A stretch of DNA of 14,821 bases from Deltaproteobacteria bacterium (GTDB taxonomy: Bacteria > Desulfobacterota > Desulfobaccia > Desulfobaccales > 0-14-0-80-60-11), in contig JAMCQY010000407.1 of the NCBI GenBank assembly GCA_023381945.1, forward strand, positions 1-14,821, read 5' to 3'. Of this stretch, positions 1 to 9,402 are shown one piece after another (position 1 is the first letter of the stretch; every line of letters begins with the position of its first letter). The notes under the pieces are model-generated. The model searched no databases, was not told the origin of the DNA, and was given only the letters and a program-made list of their open reading frames with translations. Made by a program: the position numbers and the translations under genes.

Positions 1-5
1 CTGTA

Positions 6-132
6 TATAGCGTTTGCCAAAAGTTTTTTCCGATAACCCGATGGATTGTAGGGGCTGACCCATGTGTCCGCCCGCAGGAGGGCGCACACGCGGGTGCGCC
101 CCTACAAGAAATTATTTTTGGCAATCGCTATA
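6..132. mobile_element. MITE-like element with 17-bp terminal inverted repeats
   Basis: The sequence at 6-22 (TATAGCGTTTGCCAAAA) is the reverse complement of 116-132 (TTTTGGCAATCGCTATA) with one mismatch. The ends enclose about 93 bp with no coding capacity. The outermost TA at each end could be a duplicated TA target, as in IS630/Tc1-mariner-type MITEs. In that case the true inverted repeats are 15 bp (8-22 and 116-130). The interior holds the GC-rich double-hairpin cassette at 47-106, while the ends are AT-rich, so the element looks composite. The inverted repeats are seen directly. Mobility and family are inferred. Confidence 0.55.
47..106 (-). repeat. 60-bp double-hairpin cassette (inverted copy of 13636-13696)
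   Basis: The cassette is bounded by TGTAGGGG (47-54) and CCCCTACA (99-106). It is made of two hairpin modules: 47-73, with a GTCCGCCC-type arm, and 80-105, whose arms are GGGCGCAC and GTGCGCCC. A 6-nt spacer, GCAGGA, separates them. Each module matches the reverse complement of the corresponding module at 13637-13696 with one mismatch, so the two cassettes are inverted copies with different spacers. This is a dispersed, REP-like palindromic repeat. Confidence 0.8.
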
Positions 133-150
133 ATTTAAAAAGGGAAACGG

Positions 151-176
151 GAAGGGGCAGGCATCTTCGCCCCTTC
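151..176 (-). terminator. Possible rho-independent terminator of metG
   Basis: GAAGGGGC (151-158) pairs perfectly with GCCCCTTC (169-176) around a 10-nt loop, starting just past the metG stop codon. Reading in the metG direction, the stem is followed by CCGTTTCCCTTTTT (137-150). The U-rich run therefore begins several bases after the stem, which is not ideal. Position and stem strength support a terminator; the displaced U tract lowers confidence. Confidence 0.5.
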
Positions 177-180
177 GCCC

Positions 181-1713
181 TTATTTTTCCACGGTCTCGA
201 TGCGGGGGAAGAGGGCCGGGCCTTTTTTCAAGGTGCTGCCGGGGAGCAGGCGTCCCCAATTGAGAATTTGGGGGAGGGGCTGGTCCCACAACGCCAAGCC
301 AAGGCCCAGTTGTTCGCTCATCTTGAGGGCGCTCTGCGGCATCACCGGCCGGAGCGTTGCGGCGATCAGGCGCAGGGATTCGAGCAGATGATAAAGGACC
401 GTGTCGAGGCGGGAGGCCGCATCTGGCTGTTTGGCGAGCTCCCAGGGGGCGTTGGCGACGATGTAACGGTTGAGGTGGCCGATTAACTCCCAGAGACCGG
501 CCAGCGCCCGGTGGAACTCGAGAGCCGGGAAATGCCCGAGAAAATCGGCCGCGGCCTTTTCCGCCAGGATGATAACTTCCTTATCGAGGTCGTTGGGGAC
601 GCCTGGCGCCGGCACTACGCCTTTCCGGTACTTGAAGGCCATGCCCAGGCTGCGGGCCAGAAGGTTCCCCAGGTCGTTGGCCAGGTCTGAGTTGATCCGG
701 CCGATGAGGGCCTCATAACTGAAGTGGGCGTCCAGGCCGTACACCATCTCCCGCAGGAAAAAATAGCGAACCTGATCCACACCGTATTGGGCCGCCAGGG
801 TACGGGGCTCGACGACATTGCCCAGGCTCTTGGACATCTTGCCGGCATCCACCTGCCAATACCCGTGCACATTGAGGTGGCTATAAGGTTCCAGTCCCAT
901 GGCGGCCAGCATGGTGGGCCAGTAGATGGCGTGGGGCTTCAGGATGTCCTTGGCGATGAGGTGCTGGGCCGGCCAGAATTTTTGGTAAGATTCCTGGGGA
1001 TAGCCTATTCCGGAAAGATAGTTGAGCAGGGCGTCGAACCAGACGTAGGTGACGTAGCGCTCATCGAAGGGCAGGGGGATGCCCCATTCCAGGCGGCTTT
1101 TAGGCCGGGAAATGCACAGGTCCTCCAGGGGTTCCCGCAGGAAGGCCAGGACTTCGTTGCGGTAGCGCTCGGGACGGATCCAATCCGGGTTGTCATTGAT
1201 GTAGTCGAGCAGCCAGCCCTGGTATTTGCTCATGCGGAAGAAGTAGTTCTCTTCCTTGAGGTAGGTGGGCTTGGTTTTGTGGTCCGGACAGAGGCCGTCC
1301 ACCAGGTCGCGTTCCAGGTAGAAGGTCTCGCAGCCGAAGCAGTAGAGGCCGCCGTATTCGCCGTAGTAGATGTCGCCGCGGTCGTGGACCCGGCTGAGGA
1401 CCTCCTGGACCACTTTAAGGTGATCCGGGTCGGTGGTGCGGATGTAGTGGTCGTAGCTGATGTCCAGGTCGTCCCAGGTCTGGCGGAACCGGGCGCTGAT
1501 GCGGTCCACGAACTCCTTGACCGGCAGTCCGGCCTTAACCGCGGCTTCGACCACCTTGTCGCCATGTTCGTCGGTGCCGGTCTGGAAGCGGGTATCAAAG
1601 CCCATGAGGCGATAAAACCGGGCCAGGGAGTCAGCCACCACGGTGGTATAGGCATGGCCCAGGTGGGGCTCGGCGTTGACGTAATAGATGGGAGTGGTGA
1701 GATAATAAGCCAT
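181..1713 (-). CDS. metG: Methionine--tRNA ligase (MetRS), 510 aa
   Basis: This class I aminoacyl-tRNA synthetase charges tRNA(Met) with methionine in the cytoplasm. From the ATG at 1711-1713 the protein begins MAYYLTTPIYYVNAEP. It carries the HIGH motif as HLGH (residues 17-20) and a perfect KMSKS at 292-296. A zinc knuckle is formed by C125, C128, C142 and H145, and the helical anticodon-binding domain ends in FPRIE. At 510 aa it is the short form. It lacks the C-terminal EMAP/Trbp111-like tRNA-binding domain found in many MetRS of about 650 aa. The frame stays open to a TTG at 1758, but those 15 extra codons lie in an AT-rich inverted repeat and match no MetRS N-terminus, so I chose 1713. 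No Shine-Dalgarno is visible before this ATG, because the repeat occupies that space. The gene follows the TPR gene on the same strand. Confidence 0.96.
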   Translation of the reverse strand: MAYYLTTPIYYVNAEPHLGHAYTTVVADSLARFYRLMGFDTRFQTGTDEHGDKVVEAAVKAGLPVKEFVDRISARFRQTWDDLDISYDHYIRTTDPDHLKVVQEVLSRVHDRGDIYYGEYGGLYCFGCETFYLERDLVDGLCPDHKTKPTYLKEENYFFRMSKYQGWLLDYINDNPDWIRPERYRNEVLAFLREPLEDLCISRPKSRLEWGIPLPFDERYVTYVWFDALLNYLSGIGYPQESYQKFWPAQHLIAKDILKPHAIYWPTMLAAMGLEPYSHLNVHGYWQVDAGKMSKSLGNVVEPRTLAAQYGVDQVRYFFLREMVYGLDAHFSYEALIGRINSDLANDLGNLLARSLGMAFKYRKGVVPAPGVPNDLDKEVIILAEKAAADFLGHFPALEFHRALAGLWELIGHLNRYIVANAPWELAKQPDAASRLDTVLYHLLESLRLIAATLRPVMPQSALKMSEQLGLGLALWDQPLPQILNWGRLLPGSTLKKGPALFPRIETVEK

Positions 1714-1715
1714 TT

Positions 1716-1796
1716 GTGAATGGTGAATAGTGAATAGTGAATAGTTGGCCGCCGGCAATGCCGGTATCTATCAACTATTCACTATTCATTAATCAC
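1716..1796. repeat. TGAATAG-type inverted repeat between the TPR gene and metG
   Basis: TGAATAGTGAATAGTTG (1731-1747) is perfectly inverted at 1772-1788. The left arm continues outward with further GTGAATRGT units to 1716. The loop contains a second small hairpin, CCGGC-AAT-GCCGG (1752-1764). One end overlaps the stop codon of the TPR gene (1793-1795) and the other stops 2 nt from the metG ATG, so the repeat fills the whole spacer. A large stem-loop here could act as a processing or attenuation site, but this is inference. Confidence 0.75.
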
Positions 1797-2560
1797 TGTC
1801 CTTTCCCTTCCAGTTTTTTGAGTTTCACCAGGGCCTTTTGCAGTAGGGCCTGGTCTTTTTCTGGGTTCCCGGTTTTCAAAAATTGGCGGTAAGCGGCCAT
1901 GGCTTCATACTTCTGGTCCAGCTTTTCCAGGGCCTGGGCCCGGATGAACTGGGCCCGGGCGTAATTGGGATTGAGCTTCAGGACCTCGTCAGCGTCATCC
2001 AGGGCCTTGCCGGCCTGGTCCAGGTTAAGGTAAGCCAGCCCGCGGTTGTGAAGAATCTCGACGGACTTCGGGTGGAGCTTTAAGGCGCGATTGTAGTCGG
2101 CCAGGGCTTTCTTCGGGTCACCCATGTCCAGGTAGGTGTTGCCCCGGTTATAAACGATCTCCCAGTCCTTAGGAGCGTACTTCATGGCCTGGGTGTAGTC
2201 TTCCAGGGCCTTGTCATAAACGCCGCCGCGGCTGTAGGCCAGGGCGCGGTTATAGTAGGCCTGGGGGAAATTGGGGGCCAGCTCTATGGCCTTGTCGAAA
2301 TCCGCCACCGCCTCCACCGGCTGGTCCAGCCGCAGGCGGACGAGGCCGCGATTGACATAGGCCTCGGGCAGATCCGGGTTGAGTTTTATGGCTTCGCTGA
2401 ATTTTTCTAATGCAGTAGTAGTCTGTCCGTGGTTCAGAGCTGCCACGCCTTGGTCAAAGGCGGCCTGGGCAGCGTCCGGCTCCGGGGCGGCCATGGCGGG
2501 GGTGAGGAACAGGGCCACAAAAGCAATCATCATCAAAAAGCTCATTAGAATTTTTTTCAT
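1793..2560 (-). CDS. Secreted tetratricopeptide-repeat (TPR) protein, 255 aa
   Basis: The N-terminus is a classic Sec signal peptide: MKK, then a hydrophobic stretch, then cleavage near AMA|A around residue 24. No lipobox cysteine is present, so the mature protein is probably soluble in the periplasm. The rest is about six consecutive 34-residue TPRs, from about residue 30 to 235. They show the usual pattern, for example AYYNRALAYSRGGVYDKALE and the recurring NRG/NRA, A-L-x-DY and LxP elements. TPR arrays are protein-protein interaction scaffolds and give no specific activity here. The gene lies upstream of metG on the same strand, but a long inverted repeat separates them, so cotranscription is uncertain. 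The ATG at 2558-2560 has only a weak purine stretch upstream (CGGAA). The specific partner is unknown. Confidence 0.9.
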   Translation of the reverse strand: MKKILMSFLMMIAFVALFLTPAMAAPEPDAAQAAFDQGVAALNHGQTTTALEKFSEAIKLNPDLPEAYVNRGLVRLRLDQPVEAVADFDKAIELAPNFPQAYYNRALAYSRGGVYDKALEDYTQAMKYAPKDWEIVYNRGNTYLDMGDPKKALADYNRALKLHPKSVEILHNRGLAYLNLDQAGKALDDADEVLKLNPNYARAQFIRAQALEKLDQKYEAMAAYRQFLKTGNPEKDQALLQKALVKLKKLEGKGQ

Positions 2561-2576
2561 GAAATTCCGTTTCCAA

Positions 2577-2632
2577 TTTCCCAGCAGGCGCTTGGGGCAA
2601 ATTTAGGTTCCCAGGCAGGAGCTTGAGAACGA
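2577..2632. repeat. Two imperfect copies of a TTCCCAGGCAGGAGCTTGGGAAC-like dispersed repeat
   Basis: The stretches TTTCCCAGCAGGCGCTTGG (2577-2595) and GTTCCCAGGCAGGAGCTTGA (2607-2626, continuing GAAC to 2630) are diverged copies of one imperfect palindrome. They sit head to tail upstream of the TPR gene. Palindromes of this form are common dispersed elements in deltaproteobacterial and cyanobacterial genomes, from general knowledge and not checked here. Confidence 0.5.
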
Positions 2633-2658
2633 GAATGAATTTTTGAACGTGCGTTAAG

Positions 2659-2678
2659 CACAGGCTGGAAAGCCTGTG
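2659..2678. repeat. CACAGGCT/AGCCTGTG hairpin repeat, copy 1
   Basis: A perfect 8-bp stem, CACAGGCT-GGAA-AGCCTGTG, lies 7 nt beyond the stop codon of the YkgJ-family gene. It could fold in that transcript. There is no U tract, so it is not a canonical terminator. A second, slightly diverged copy lies at 3338-3366. Confidence 0.7.
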
Positions 2679-2685
2679 CCACCTT

Positions 2686-3099
2686 TCACATCCAGTCTTC
2701 CCTATTTCCCTGACTCAGGGCCTCCTCGACGAACTGCTCATGGGTGCAGGCCGGGTTGATGCCGGGGCAGGCGCCCTTGGCATGCTCCAATTCGTCGGCG
2801 TTCACCAGCAGGGCCGGCAGGAAGGGCCACTGGCGGCAGATGAAGGGCTTCACCGGATGGACCCGGCAGAGGTTGCCTTCTCCCATAAAGACGCAAGAGC
2901 CGGTGTCGGCCACGGTCAGGCGGGGGCCGGTGACTGATTTTTCCACATAGGCGGCGCAGAAGTCATCGACGGTCATGTCCAGGAGCGCGGCCATGGCCTC
3001 CACTTCATGGGGCCGGACGTGGATGCCGCCCCGGCCGGAGCAGCAGTCGCCGCATTGTTTGCAGTTGAAGGCGGGTGAGTGGTTACTTTTCTTAGTCAT
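2686..3099 (-). CDS. YkgJ-family cysteine-cluster protein, 137 aa
   Basis: This small cytoplasmic protein belongs to the YkgJ/UPF0153 family (PF03692), thought to bind zinc or iron through a CxxCxxCC cluster. The cluster is CKQCGDCC at residues 13-20. Further candidate ligands are C69, C78, H81 and C88 in CVFMGEGNLCRVHP and FICRQWPF, the pattern usual for the family. At 137 aa it is a typical short member. The ATG at 3097-3099 has a plausible AAGG upstream (AAAAAGGTATATGA). It stands alone on its strand between two repeat-rich intergenic regions, so context gives no further hint about its role. Family assignment is secure; the substrate or biological process is unknown. Confidence 0.9.
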   Translation of the reverse strand: MTKKSNHSPAFNCKQCGDCCSGRGGIHVRPHEVEAMAALLDMTVDDFCAAYVEKSVTGPRLTVADTGSCVFMGEGNLCRVHPVKPFICRQWPFLPALLVNADELEHAKGACPGINPACTHEQFVEEALSQGNREDWM

Positions 3100-3216
3100 T
3101 CATATACCTTTTTAGACCGAAGAGGAGGACGGAGGACGGAAGAAAAAATTCAAATCTCCCTTCATTCCCCGGTTGCAGCAATTTTCGGGACTGCCTGCTC
3201 CAAAAAAATCCCCCCT

Positions 3217-3243
3217 AAATCCCCCTTTTTCAAAGGGGGATTT
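3217..3243. repeat. AAATCCCCCTTT inverted repeat, possible terminator
   Basis: AAATCCCCCTTT (3217-3228) and AAAGGGGGATTT (3232-3243) form a perfect 12-bp stem with a 3-nt loop. In the minus-strand direction the stem is followed closely by AGGGGGGATTTTTTT, so it could end transcripts coming from pfk. AAATCCCCC palindromes of this type are frequent dispersed repeats in many bacterial genomes, so termination may be incidental. Confidence 0.65.
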
Positions 3244-3292
3244 GTCGTTCCTGAAATCAGGGAAGGGGGCGGTCCGAGAAGCGACCCTACGC

Positions 3293-3334
3293 CCCTCACA
3301 TCCTAACCTTCTCCCTCGCCGGAAGGAGAGGGGA
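3293..3334. repeat. CCCTCACATCCTAACCTTCTCCC-type dispersed palindrome
   Basis: A pyrimidine-rich arm (CCTTCTCCCTC) is followed by GCCGG and the purine-rich partner AAGGAGAGGGGAG. It resembles the common dispersed palindrome of the form CCCTCACCCTAACCCTCTCCC. It is an imperfect, degenerate copy. Confidence 0.5.
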
Positions 3335-3337
3335 GAA

Positions 3338-3366
3338 AAGCACAGGCTGGAAGCCTGCGCTACCAG
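3338..3366. repeat. CACAGGCT hairpin repeat, copy 2
   Basis: The sequence AAGCACAGGCTGGAAGCCTG, continuing CGCTACC, is a near copy of the element at 2656-2682. It lacks one A in the loop and has one substitution (T to C) in the right arm. Together the two copies flank the YkgJ-family gene in the same orientation. Confidence 0.65.
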
Positions 3367-3378
3367 GCACCTTTTTAT

Positions 3379-3440
3379 GGCGGGCACGGAGGCCCGCCCC
3401 ACCAATTTTATATAACGGCGGGCGAAGACGCCCGGACCAA
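3379..3440. repeat. Two-hairpin GC repeat, copy 1
   Basis: Hairpin one is GGCGGGC (3379-3385) with GCCCGCC (3392-3398). An AT-rich linker, ATTTTATATAA, follows. Hairpin two is CGGGCG-AAGA-CGCCCG (3419-3434), then ACCAACTTTTT. The same architecture occurs at 11471-11540: hairpin, ATATAA linker, GGGCG-GARA-CGCCC hairpin, then a T run. The two are diverged copies of one composite element. Confidence 0.6.
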
Positions 3441-3526
3441 CTTTTTAGCCTGCCCTGACTACTTTTTGGCGATGGTGGGCCATGCCCACACAAGTGACCC
3501 TGGCCCCCGATCCCTGCCCCCTGCTT

Positions 3527-4867
3527 TTAAGGGTTCTTCAAAGCCGGCTGGCCGGTGGATTCCAGGACGCTGCGCCATAAGGGCGAATTAAGGTGCACCT
3601 CTTTGGAACGGCCCACCGCGGCCGCAATGGGGATGTGCACGTAATGGCTGTGCCAGCGGCTCACCAGCATGCCGGTCTTGCCGGCCATACCGGCGTGGAC
3701 GGCGTTTTGGCCCAAAAAGCCGCAGTAGATGCGGTCATTATAATTGGCCGGCATGCTGCGGATCAAGTAGCTGGGGTCAATGTACTTGACGTTTACTTCG
3801 ATGTGCCGTTGCACGAAGTAATCCTTGATTTGTTCCTGGAGATAAACTCCGATATCCCCCGGCTTGATATTTCCCGAAAGGTCGCAAACCCTTTCGCTAT
3901 CGCAAAAGTATTTTTGGCCGGCGCCTTCGCCCACCAGAATCAGGGCGTGGCGCCGCTCTCTGAGCCGCCGCTCCAGGGCGGCCAGAAGGCCATACTCCCC
4001 CTCCAGGTCGAAGTCGGCTTCGGGAATCAGGACAAAGTTGACTTCTCGCAGGGCCAGAGTGGCGTTGGCGGCGATAAAGCCGGAATACCGGCCCATGAGC
4101 TTGACCAGGCCGATGCCGTTCGGGGCGCCCACCGCCTCGGTGTGCGCCGCGTGGATGGCGCGGGTGGCTTCTTCCACCGCGGTGTCGAATCCGAAAGAAC
4201 GGGTGACAAGGGCGATGTCATTGTCAATGGTCTTGGGGATGACGATCACCGAGATGCGCAGGTCCCGCCGGGTGATTTCATGATGGATGTCATGGGCGGC
4301 CTTGAGGGTGCCGTCGCCGCCGATGAGGAAAAGAATACGGATATTGATGCGGTCCAGGGCATCGACGAGGTCGCCCGGGTCTTGAGGACCCCGGGAGCTG
4401 CCCAGGATTGTGCCGCCGAAGGTGTGGATGTTGGCCACTAACTCGGGGGTCAGGTCCATCAATTCGTGGCCGTATTTGGGGAGAAAACCCTGGAGACCAT
4501 AGCGCACCCCGTAGATATGCCTTACCCCATAAAGATGATGAAGCTCCAGGACAATGGCCCGGATGACGTCATTGGTGCCAGGGCAGAGGCCGCCGCAAGT
4601 GGCGATGGCGCAGTGCACTTTGGTAGGGTCGAAATAGATCTTCTCCCGGGGGCCTGCCATTTCGAAGTATTGGGGCTCCTCCCCTGGCTTCAAGCTGTTC
4701 AGGTACTGAGGGGTATCGTAGACCAGGATCCTATCCGTACCCCGCCGGACAAAGGTCTTTTCCACCAGGTTACCGTCCCGGGTGTACATGGGGGACCGGG
4801 GCACGGGAGAATCCACCTTGGGCTCTCCGATTCTGGGGATGCGGGTATCGATCTTTTCGTAGTTCAT
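3527..4867 (-). CDS. 6-phosphofructokinase, plant/trypanosome-like subgroup, 446 aa
   Basis: This enzyme phosphorylates fructose 6-phosphate to the 1,6-bisphosphate, the committed step of glycolysis, in the cytoplasm. PFK-family motifs are all present: GGLCPGTND (92-100), GGDGT (183-187), PKTIDND (211-217) and MGRYSGF (258-264). The N-terminus carries about 80 extra residues before the first core strand. In this family, Gly at the last position of GGDG goes with ATP use and Asp (GGDD) with pyrophosphate. Lys in PKTIDND is typical of PPi enzymes and of the ATP-using plant/trypanosome group. I therefore predict ATP dependence, though relatives are sometimes labelled diphosphate-dependent. The ATG at 4865-4867 lies 5 nt after the gpsA stop, so the two genes are almost certainly cotranscribed. 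Only a poor Shine-Dalgarno is visible, which suggests translational coupling. Confidence 0.92.
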   Translation of the reverse strand: MNYEKIDTRIPRIGEPKVDSPVPRSPMYTRDGNLVEKTFVRRGTDRILVYDTPQYLNSLKPGEEPQYFEMAGPREKIYFDPTKVHCAIATCGGLCPGTNDVIRAIVLELHHLYGVRHIYGVRYGLQGFLPKYGHELMDLTPELVANIHTFGGTILGSSRGPQDPGDLVDALDRINIRILFLIGGDGTLKAAHDIHHEITRRDLRISVIVIPKTIDNDIALVTRSFGFDTAVEEATRAIHAAHTEAVGAPNGIGLVKLMGRYSGFIAANATLALREVNFVLIPEADFDLEGEYGLLAALERRLRERRHALILVGEGAGQKYFCDSERVCDLSGNIKPGDIGVYLQEQIKDYFVQRHIEVNVKYIDPSYLIRSMPANYNDRIYCGFLGQNAVHAGMAGKTGMLVSRWHSHYVHIPIAAAVGRSKEVHLNSPLWRSVLESTGQPALKNP

Positions 4868-5890
4868 GTTGGCTACCAGGTCTCGGTTATGGCTTCCAAT
4901 TCGTCTTTGAGCTCCCGGGTCATCAGCTTCTTGATGGCCTCCTTGGGGGCCAGGCCATCATAAAGGATCTTGTAGATGGCGGTCACCAGGGGAACTTCCA
5001 CTCCTAACCGGTCCGCCAGCAGGTATACGGCCCGGGAGGTTTTGACCCCTTCGGCCACCATGGCCATGCCGCTCAAAATCTGGTCCAGGGTCTGGCCCTG
5101 CCCTAATTTGAAGCCCACCTGAAAATTGCGGCTCTGGATACCGGTGCAGGTGAGCAGCAAGTCCCCAACGCCGGCCAGGCCGGTGAAGGTCAGGGCATTG
5201 GCCCCAAGGCGGGTGCCCAGGCGGGTCATCTCGGCCAGTCCGCGGGTGATCAGGGCGGCCCTGGGATTGTCCCCCAGGCCCATGCCTCCGAGGATGCCGG
5301 CGCCGATGGCAAAAATGTTCTTTAAGGCCCCTCCCAATTCCACGCCGGTGACGTCCCGGCCGGTGTAAACCCGGAAGTTGGGAGTAGAAAAGAGCTTCTG
5401 TAAATATTTGGCCACCTCCCGCTGCCGGGAGGCGATGGACACTGCGGTGGGCTGTTTTTGAGCCACTTCCAGGGCGAAGCTGGGGCCACTGAGCACCGCA
5501 TAGCGCACTTCCGGACCCAGTTCCTCCCTGGTCACCCCCTCCATGGTGAGCATGGAGTCGATTTCCACGCCCTTGGTAGCGCTCAGGAGCACCCCGCCAG
5601 GGGGGAAGTGAGGCCTAATGGCGCGCAAGACTTCCCGGAAGACGTGCGACGGGACCGCCATGAGGACCAGGGCGGCGTTCGACAAGACTGCAGCCAGATC
5701 CTGACTGAAGATCAGGCGGGAGGAGAGCCTTATCCCAGGCAAAAAGATCCGGTTGATCCGGTCCCGCTGCAGGTCGTCATAGACCTCGGCTTCCCGGACC
5801 CAGAGACGGACCGGCAACCCCTTCTCAGCCAGCAGGTGGGCCAGGGCGGTGCCCCAACTGCCGGCCCCCACCACTGCCAGGGTCTTGGCC

Positions 5891-8401
<2,511 letters not shown>

Positions 8402-8470
8402 AGAGAATAGGGGTGGTTGTTTGTTATCCAAAGTTATAAGTGTTACCTGTCAAAATGAAACTTAATTATT

Positions 8471-9259
8471 TCAAACGAGGCCAAAAATCCAACCTTCATG
8501 AGCGCGGGCGCACTTGTTTAATCCCGCTGGCTGCCAGGTCTTTGCCTTACTGGCAAGATGTCGAATAGCCGCGGCCGAAATGATGGCGTCCATCTGGTCT
8601 TCCGATTCGATTTCCAGGTCCGATGGCAGATCGCCGGAGTCGAAGTGCCTAAGCGCATTATTTACTTCAGAGCGGTTTCGCCACGCCCGCGGATTTGCCC
8701 CTGCCAGTATATAAAAGAATCTCGGAAAAATTTCGACAATTACCGACCGGCCTTGATTTTCCCGGTGAAAAGGCCAGATGGAAAAATCCTTATTTAATTT
8801 AGTACTTACTTCATGCAGGAACCGCATTCCCGCCACGCTGCCAATGCCGACGCTTTCCGGACCGACACATTTGAAAACAGGTGCCGGATTACCAGCCATT
8901 TTCGCACAGAGGTCGTCGGCAATCCGCATGCGGGGCTGGTATTTTTTCCCTTTGTAGTTCATGTAAAGCAAATAATCCGCAAACGGGGCGTCCTGAGTTA
9001 AATAAAAGGGGCCGCCATAAAAACCTTCGGCGTCCTGGCAGACGGAGTCAATTAATCCCCAGAGCGCTTCCACGTTAACCGGAGTGCGGTCATGCCCGGG
9101 AAAGTAGGCCTGCTTATCGCAATAGGGATAAGCAAAGGCAAAATCAAACCCGGCGATGAGCCGCTCTCCGCGGTCATTCTGATTAATAAGCCAGTCCAGA
9201 ACCTCTTTTCGTCCTCCAGCCATTTCCGCCCTCATTGTGCACGATTTGAGGAACTGCAC
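8471..9259 (-). CDS. DUF429-type RNase H-fold nuclease, main part of a frameshifted gene
   Basis: The 262-residue frame carries most of a DUF429 protein (PF04250, a predicted RNase H-like nuclease). Visible motifs are AGFDFAFAYP, SVIVEIFPRFF, a late acidic motif EDQMDAIISAAAIR and the C-terminal HEGWIFGL. It opens at a GTG at 9257-9259, but the first residues (MQFLKSCTMRAEM) do not look like the family. The expected first strand with its catalytic Asp, GIDWSGA, is found upstream in another frame (entry 9183-9356). The two join naturally if the A4 run (TTTT on the plus strand, 9206-9209) is read as A3, giving RTKEVLDWLI. The gene is therefore either a pseudogene, a frameshift-dependent gene or a sequencing error at a homopolymer. 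No operon partner is obvious; gyrA follows after 69 nt. Family call is moderately firm from motifs only. Confidence 0.7.
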   Translation of the reverse strand: MQFLKSCTMRAEMAGGRKEVLDWLINQNDRGERLIAGFDFAFAYPYCDKQAYFPGHDRTPVNVEALWGLIDSVCQDAEGFYGGPFYLTQDAPFADYLLYMNYKGKKYQPRMRIADDLCAKMAGNPAPVFKCVGPESVGIGSVAGMRFLHEVSTKLNKDFSIWPFHRENQGRSVIVEIFPRFFYILAGANPRAWRNRSEVNNALRHFDSGDLPSDLEIESEDQMDAIISAAAIRHLASKAKTWQPAGLNKCARAHEGWIFGLV

Positions 9260-9356
9260 GGCCTTGGAAACAATGAGCTATTTGCAACCCTCGCCTGGGG
9301 TCTCTGGCTCCGGACCAGTCGATGCCGATGAAGCGATGAAAGTTCGAAAGTCTCAT
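9183..9356 (-). pseudogene. N-terminal fragment of the DUF429 nuclease, out of frame
   Basis: From an ATG at 9354-9356 this frame encodes MRLSNFHRFIGIDWSGA, then a further 40 residues to a TAA at 9183-9185. GIDWSGA is the typical first beta strand of DUF429/RNase H-fold nucleases, and its Asp is an expected metal ligand. After about residue 50 the sequence loses resemblance and stops. Meanwhile the frame shifted by one base (8471-9259) picks up exactly where the family continues. Removing one base around 9206-9209 would restore one continuous protein of about 294 aa. As written, neither product would have a complete active site. Confidence 0.7.
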
Positions 9357-9402
9357 TCCGGAGGCACTACCTAAAGCCTGCGGCTACTTTTGGTTTGGGA
9401 TA

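Larger units (their letters stand above)
3100..3526. other. 427-bp intergenic region packed with dispersed repeats, no gene seen
   Basis: Between the pfk stop and the ykgJ-like start I see no credible coding sequence. The short open frames here have no family signature and run through palindromes. In order the region holds a GGAGGAC-type purine tract (about 3118-3146), a perfect 12-bp AAATCCCCCTTT hairpin (3217-3243), a C-rich imperfect palindrome (3293-3334), a CACAGGCT hairpin (3338-3366), a two-hairpin GC repeat (3379-3440), a GTGGGC-CAT-GCCCAC hairpin (3475-3489) and a C-rich tract (about 3498-3521). Confidence 0.75.

Noticed and set aside
724..1719. Long plus-strand open frame (331 codons) opposite metG
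   Set aside because: It is the antisense shadow of metG in GC-rich DNA. The product is low-complexity (Val/Gly/Ala-rich) with no family motif, whereas the minus strand encodes an unmistakable MetRS.
3217..3489. CRISPR array suggested by several short palindromes in a row
   Set aside because: The repeats belong to different families and are not regularly spaced. There are no repeated units of equal length, no spacers and no cas genes.
3593..4441. 282-codon plus-strand frame opposite pfk
   Set aside because: It is antisense to a fully motif-supported phosphofructokinase, with no ribosome-binding site and no recognisable domain.
8402..8465. Possible gyrA promoter with TTGACA on the minus strand (about 8450)
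   Set aside because: The box TTGACA is perfect, but the only good -10-like sequence (TATAAC) is just 9 bp away. At 17 bp there is only TGGATA, so I do not call it.
9357..9402. Missing hicA toxin hidden in the gap after the HicB-like gene
   Set aside because: The gap is only 46 nt, and no frame on either side contains the HicA GSHxxF-type motif.
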